The position numbers and the translations under genes were made by a program. Shown one piece after another: positions 60,850 through 64,000 of a stretch of 64,000 bases of DNA. This stretch comes from Niebla homalea (taxonomy: Eukaryota; Ascomycota; Lecanoromycetes; Lecanorales; Ramalinaceae), in NCBI GenBank assembly GCA_019925105.1, contig JAHGAU010000030.1, forward strand, positions 1-64,000. The letters are read 5' to 3'. The notes beneath the pieces are model-generated. The model searched no databases and was not told the DNA's origin. It saw only the letters and a list, made by a program, of their open reading frames with translations. Each line of letters opens with the position of its first letter. The stretch's first letter is position 1.

Positions 60850-61036
60850 AAAAGATATAATTTAATTATTAATTAATTTATTAAATATATAAAATAATTA
60901 CTTATTAGTTAAATGGCTTTTTAAGGGCCGTATAAAAGAGCTTAAAAATTTATATAAATTAATTTATTTAAATTTTTAAGTTCTTTATTTTATTTTTAAG
61001 GATTTATTTAAATAACGGTTTTTATTAAAATTATTT
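60848..61036 (+). repeat. Split direct repeat A2
   Basis: Second copy of A1, placed between B1 and B2 at the right end of the element. Confidence 0.8.
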
Positions 61037-61094
61037 ACTTATTCATTTTTTTTATATATATAGCTTTATATAAATAACCTTAGGTTCTTAGTTT

Positions 61095-61288
61095 ATACGG
61101 GGGGTTCTTAACTTTAATTTTACCCCGTAACCGGGCCATAACGGGGGGTATTTTAATAACGAAGTACCCTAAAACTTCGACGGCGAGGTCCCTATAACTT
61201 AAATCTTAAGATAGGTTAATTAAAACATTATAAATACCAAAAACACCACGTATCCACATATACACGTAGCAGGGATCGAGCAAATTAG
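61095..61288 (+). repeat. Split direct repeat B2
   Basis: Terminal copy of B, much less mutated than B1 (for example ACCCCGTAACCGGGCCATAA against ACTCTATAATTAAATTATAA). It marks the right end of the element. Confidence 0.8.
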
Positions 61289-62929
61289 TAAGAAAAAAAA
61301 GGAATATCATTGAACCTACGGATACAGGTCCTACATTACATCCAGCCGCAAGATCGGAAAGTAAGCTGGTCGGCGTTCGTATTGTCCTTCCTCAATATGC
61401 CTTTCCAGCTATTTCAAAAGTATCCGTCCTAAACCATATTCGTATCTCTTTGCTCGTGGCTTTTGGCCCCTTTTCCCTCCTGTAATTCCCCATCCCCCTC
61501 CTTTATTTTTTCACTGCTTTCCCTGCTTTTTTCGCATCCTTAATCCGAGCGTCTTTAGTATCTAAGATGTCGAGTAAGTCCCTTATTTTTCTTCGTAGAA
61601 AGACTTCGGTCTCTCTCCCATATTTCCTTCCGATACGCAAATGCTATTCTTCTAAGGTAGCAATAACGGGTGGTATTAACGGTACGACCAGCATTACAAG
61701 GTTGATTCTGATAGATCGTCTCCATTACTATCCATCTAGCCAGATTTCTATGCGATAAGATTCTAAGGAGAGTAATCGTAAATCCTCCTCCTCACCAGCG
61801 ACGAGATATCCACATAAGGAAGGTCATAAAGGGTTAAGTTGCGTATTAGCGTTACTACGAATTAAGTTGCAAGTTGTTTAATCATGGAGGAGGAAGAGTT
61901 TAATAGAGTGAGGCAATCGCATCGGTTTGGCAGGGAGGGTGGCATTAAGGTCGCAAAAAGCTGAGATTATTAGAATAATAATCATTTTGAAAAGAGGACG
62001 GACAAGCGAGTCTTGGCGGCGGAATTACTTCCGCGCCCGGTTCTTTCCACGCTTTTCCTTTCTCTTCAACTTTTCAGCTTCTCAGCTCCTCAACTCCTCA
62101 ACTTCTCTCTGGCCTTTCTACTCCTACCAGACCCTATGCAGGAGGACGATCTTAGTGTCGCTGGCAGGGTCTACCAGCTGCGGCCTCACAAGATATCACC
62201 TCGGTGAAAGCACGAACAACATATTCTCCCTAAATCCTGGGTGTGTCCAAAGAGCATAAGAAACCACTGTTAAAGTTGCTTTACTGAAGCTCGCACAACA
62301 ATAGACGTCTTTAATAAGACATAGCATCGAATGCGTCGTTCACATGGAGTCTCTGGGCAATTCTCCAATCCTTCGCGCAGTCGGTTCTGTCGTCGTTCGA
62401 ACCAAGACGCTTCATTAGCCTCAGTTTAGCAGACCTCACTTAAAACGCTTATCTTTCAACCTCATTTGAGCGCGATCAAATCCAAAATCTCCTCCTTCCC
62501 GCACCTCTACCTTTATACAACCAATCCCCCTTCCTTAGGGCTCCCAAGACGGCCACGGGAAACAAAAGATAGAGGGGGATCAATCGCGATCAAGGTTGCA
62601 CGAGATTGAGAACACGAGTCTTTGGAAGGCAGAGTCCTGCCAAGCCGTGTCTTTTACAGGACCACAAGGCTCGCGCTGCCTCTCCTCAGGCGGAATGGTT
62701 ATACGCCATTCGTACCACCGCCGGAGAAGACGGACGGGTCCGACAATACTGGCGCAGGAACCTCGATCGGGAATCGGTCCTCTTCGAGAACGACGAGTGT
62801 ATGGCGAGAAGCTCCATCACAAAAGCCTTGCAGGGGTTGATTGATGCACAACCTCTTTCATAATACCGCTGCGGCGACAATTTACTTTACATTGTCAATG
62901 GGGAGGGGGAAGGAGTGTCTATGGGCGCC
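61289..62929. other. No supportable gene
   Basis: Normal composition after the retrotransposon. Frames at 61567, 61927 and 62606 (plus) lack recognised domains. The last, with RTTAGEDGRVRQYWRRNLD, looks protein-like but has no family I know. Confidence 0.45.
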
Positions 62930-64000
62930 TCCAAGGTACAACCTTGATGTCTCGACAGATGGTCGCTGGATACTGGCAACCTGTCGTACTTACCTCATGC
63001 TGGTCGAGGTCCTCCAGAAAGATGGCAAGAATGAGGCAAGGCTTGGCTTTCAAGCGTTTTTGGCAAGGATAGAAAGCCCTGGACTTGGACTACCGCTAAA
63101 TCACGTTGCACAGTTTTGACCAAAAAAAAAGACGCCTCTGGCTTTGATACCTGCGCGCTTTAATGCCGGTCTCGATGACAAGGAGACTTCTATCATCGTA
63201 GCAATCGCACCCTTCATCGTTACCTGGAACGTAAAGCTGGCGAACCGCAAGGAGCCTTATACCATCAAGTGTACCATCATGCGTTACGAAGCAGAGCTTA
63301 AGGCGGACAAAAGAGGACCCCCCTTTGCTTTCACACCTACACGCTTCGCAAACCGTAAGGAGGTCAAGCCGGACAAAACGGAAACGCCCCTTACCTTCAC
63401 ACCTGCGCGCTTCAACATTGGTCTCGATAACAAGGAGACTACTATTATTACAGCTGCTTCGCACGAACAGACTCAGAGATCACCTACGCCGCAAATTACT
63501 TCACGAGCTTTGCGCACCAGTAGGAGGTAGTGACGCCAACAATCAGTCTCACACTACGGAGCGACATTTGCTTGAGGGGCTTTCTTCCCAGAGCGTATGC
63601 TATGCGCGATTATTTCGGTCCAACCCTTTCCAATTCAACAGCATGCGAGAGAGCTGTCTCTCCGATCACACATCATTACCTCACCACCTTCAATTCCGCT
63701 CAATTGCAAGTGGTCGTCAAAATACTCTACATGGTCACTCGATCGTAAGACAACCGGACCCTTTATCATGACCTGGAACACGAAGAAGGTGCTGGCAAAC
63801 CGCAAGGACCCTTATACCATCAAGCGGTCCGAGGAGGAAGAAGTCAAGGCGAACAATTTCCAGTACGAAAGCGACAAGAATGTTATGATGGCATTGCCGA
63901 ATGAGGTCAACATGGGGGTTAAGCAGAGCTTCAAGATACCTACCGAGGAGAGTATCGCTGCGGGTACGCCGAGGGGGAACAGGGGACGGTGGTGCGAAGA
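62930..64000 (+). pseudogene. VID27-like C-terminal domain, internally duplicated, runs off the window
   Basis: In one frame: LDVSTDGRWILATCRTYLML, then VLQKDGKNEARLGF, LPLNHVAQF, a TGA at 63117-63119, then PARFNAGLDDKETSIIVAIA and FIVTWNVKLANRKEPYTIK. This is the WD40-like C-terminal region of VID27 in normal order. It is followed by a second partial copy (TFTPARFNIGLDNKETTIIT). After about 300 unrelated bases (63450-63750) the same frame resumes with TGPFIMTWNTKKVLANRKD, NNFQYESDKNVMMALPNEVN and IPTEESI, reaching the window end. The N-terminal half of VID27 is absent. The stop, duplication and inserted segment indicate a decayed gene. Repeated C-terminal modules also occur at 50066-50368. 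Confidence 0.65.

Larger units (their letters stand above)
56468..61288 (+). mobile_element. RIP-mutated tyrosine-recombinase retrotransposon (DIRS/Ngaro-like), complete ends
   Basis: The plus strand read through stops contains three enzymes in order. The reverse transcriptase (about 58480-59060) has FFPFKLKTVLFLFNF, then YYLNNF at 58699-58716 for the ancestral YLDDF. The RNase H in the same frame begins YLYTDVSF at 59173. The tyrosine recombinase in another frame has INFLRVREFIYNKVDFKPDF (about 60086-60140) and YSGYSFR at 60431-60451 for the ancestral YSGHSFR, the HxxR box with His changed to Tyr. Both key losses are the transitions RIP makes. The ends form split direct repeats (A1 left; B1, A2, B2 right), the hallmark of Ngaro/DIRS elements. 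The outer repeats are clearly less mutated than the interior. The region 56700-58400 should hold the gag-like frame but is unreadable. Confidence 0.85.

Noticed and set aside
62381..62410. GGTTCGAAC-like element suggesting a tRNA B box
   Set aside because: No matching A box or cloverleaf could be drawn around it.

Overview
The window looks like a piece of a filamentous ascomycete (Pezizomycotina) genome. Three things support this. Short spliceosomal introns with GT...AG ends and CTAAC/CTGAC-like branch sites occur in the GC-normal part. The gene families are fungal (FHA-kinase, ankyrin-kinase, endoglucanase V-like DPBB protein, VID27-like, RecQ-like subtelomeric helicase). The AT-rich blocks carry the mark of repeat-induced point mutation (RIP): CpA and TpG are nearly absent, TpA is in excess, and recognisable transposon proteins are riddled with C-to-T and G-to-A stops. 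The species cannot be named from this sequence.

Layout. 1-25.14 kb is an AT-rich, RIP-mutated block. It opens with a degenerate CCCCTTATAA minisatellite and TTTA/TTTTA microsatellites. Then come three copies (A 2-8.8 kb, B 9.2-15.3 kb, C 15.3-18.5 kb) of an element whose minus strand encodes a wrecked RecQ-like helicase of the telomere-linked type. Each copy has a GGTAAA-rich tract, and B's distal half and C form a 3.24-kb direct tandem repeat. A minus-strand LINE relic (18.56-21.19 kb), a small LTR-bounded element with only a gag-like interior (21.41-23.49 kb) and a second, hyper-mutated LINE relic (to 25.14 kb) follow.

25.14-56.47 kb has normal base composition but is mostly a graveyard. 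It holds an ankyrin-kinase pseudogene whose end is cut off by the LINE, a pseudokinase pseudogene, a secreted DPBB-protein pseudogene, a helicase fragment on the plus strand, a membrane-protein relic and VID27-like scraps. Reading frames that look intact are a DUF6919-like protein (36.5 kb), a two-exon 120-residue secreted protein (40.5 kb), an FHA-kinase (43.1-44.6 kb) and an unknown 424-residue protein (51.7 kb). A proline/serine-rich gene at 44.9 kb appears frameshifted.

56.47-61.29 kb is one complete RIP-mutated tyrosine-recombinase retrotransposon (DIRS/Ngaro type), with reverse transcriptase, RNase H and tyrosine recombinase in order and the A1...B1-A2-B2 split direct repeats of that class. 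61.3-64 kb returns to normal composition and ends in a rearranged VID27-like C-terminal domain.

The genes do not form an operon or an obvious biosynthetic cluster. The picture is a subtelomere-like accessory compartment with repeat islands, decayed immunity or allorecognition-type kinases and one candidate effector.
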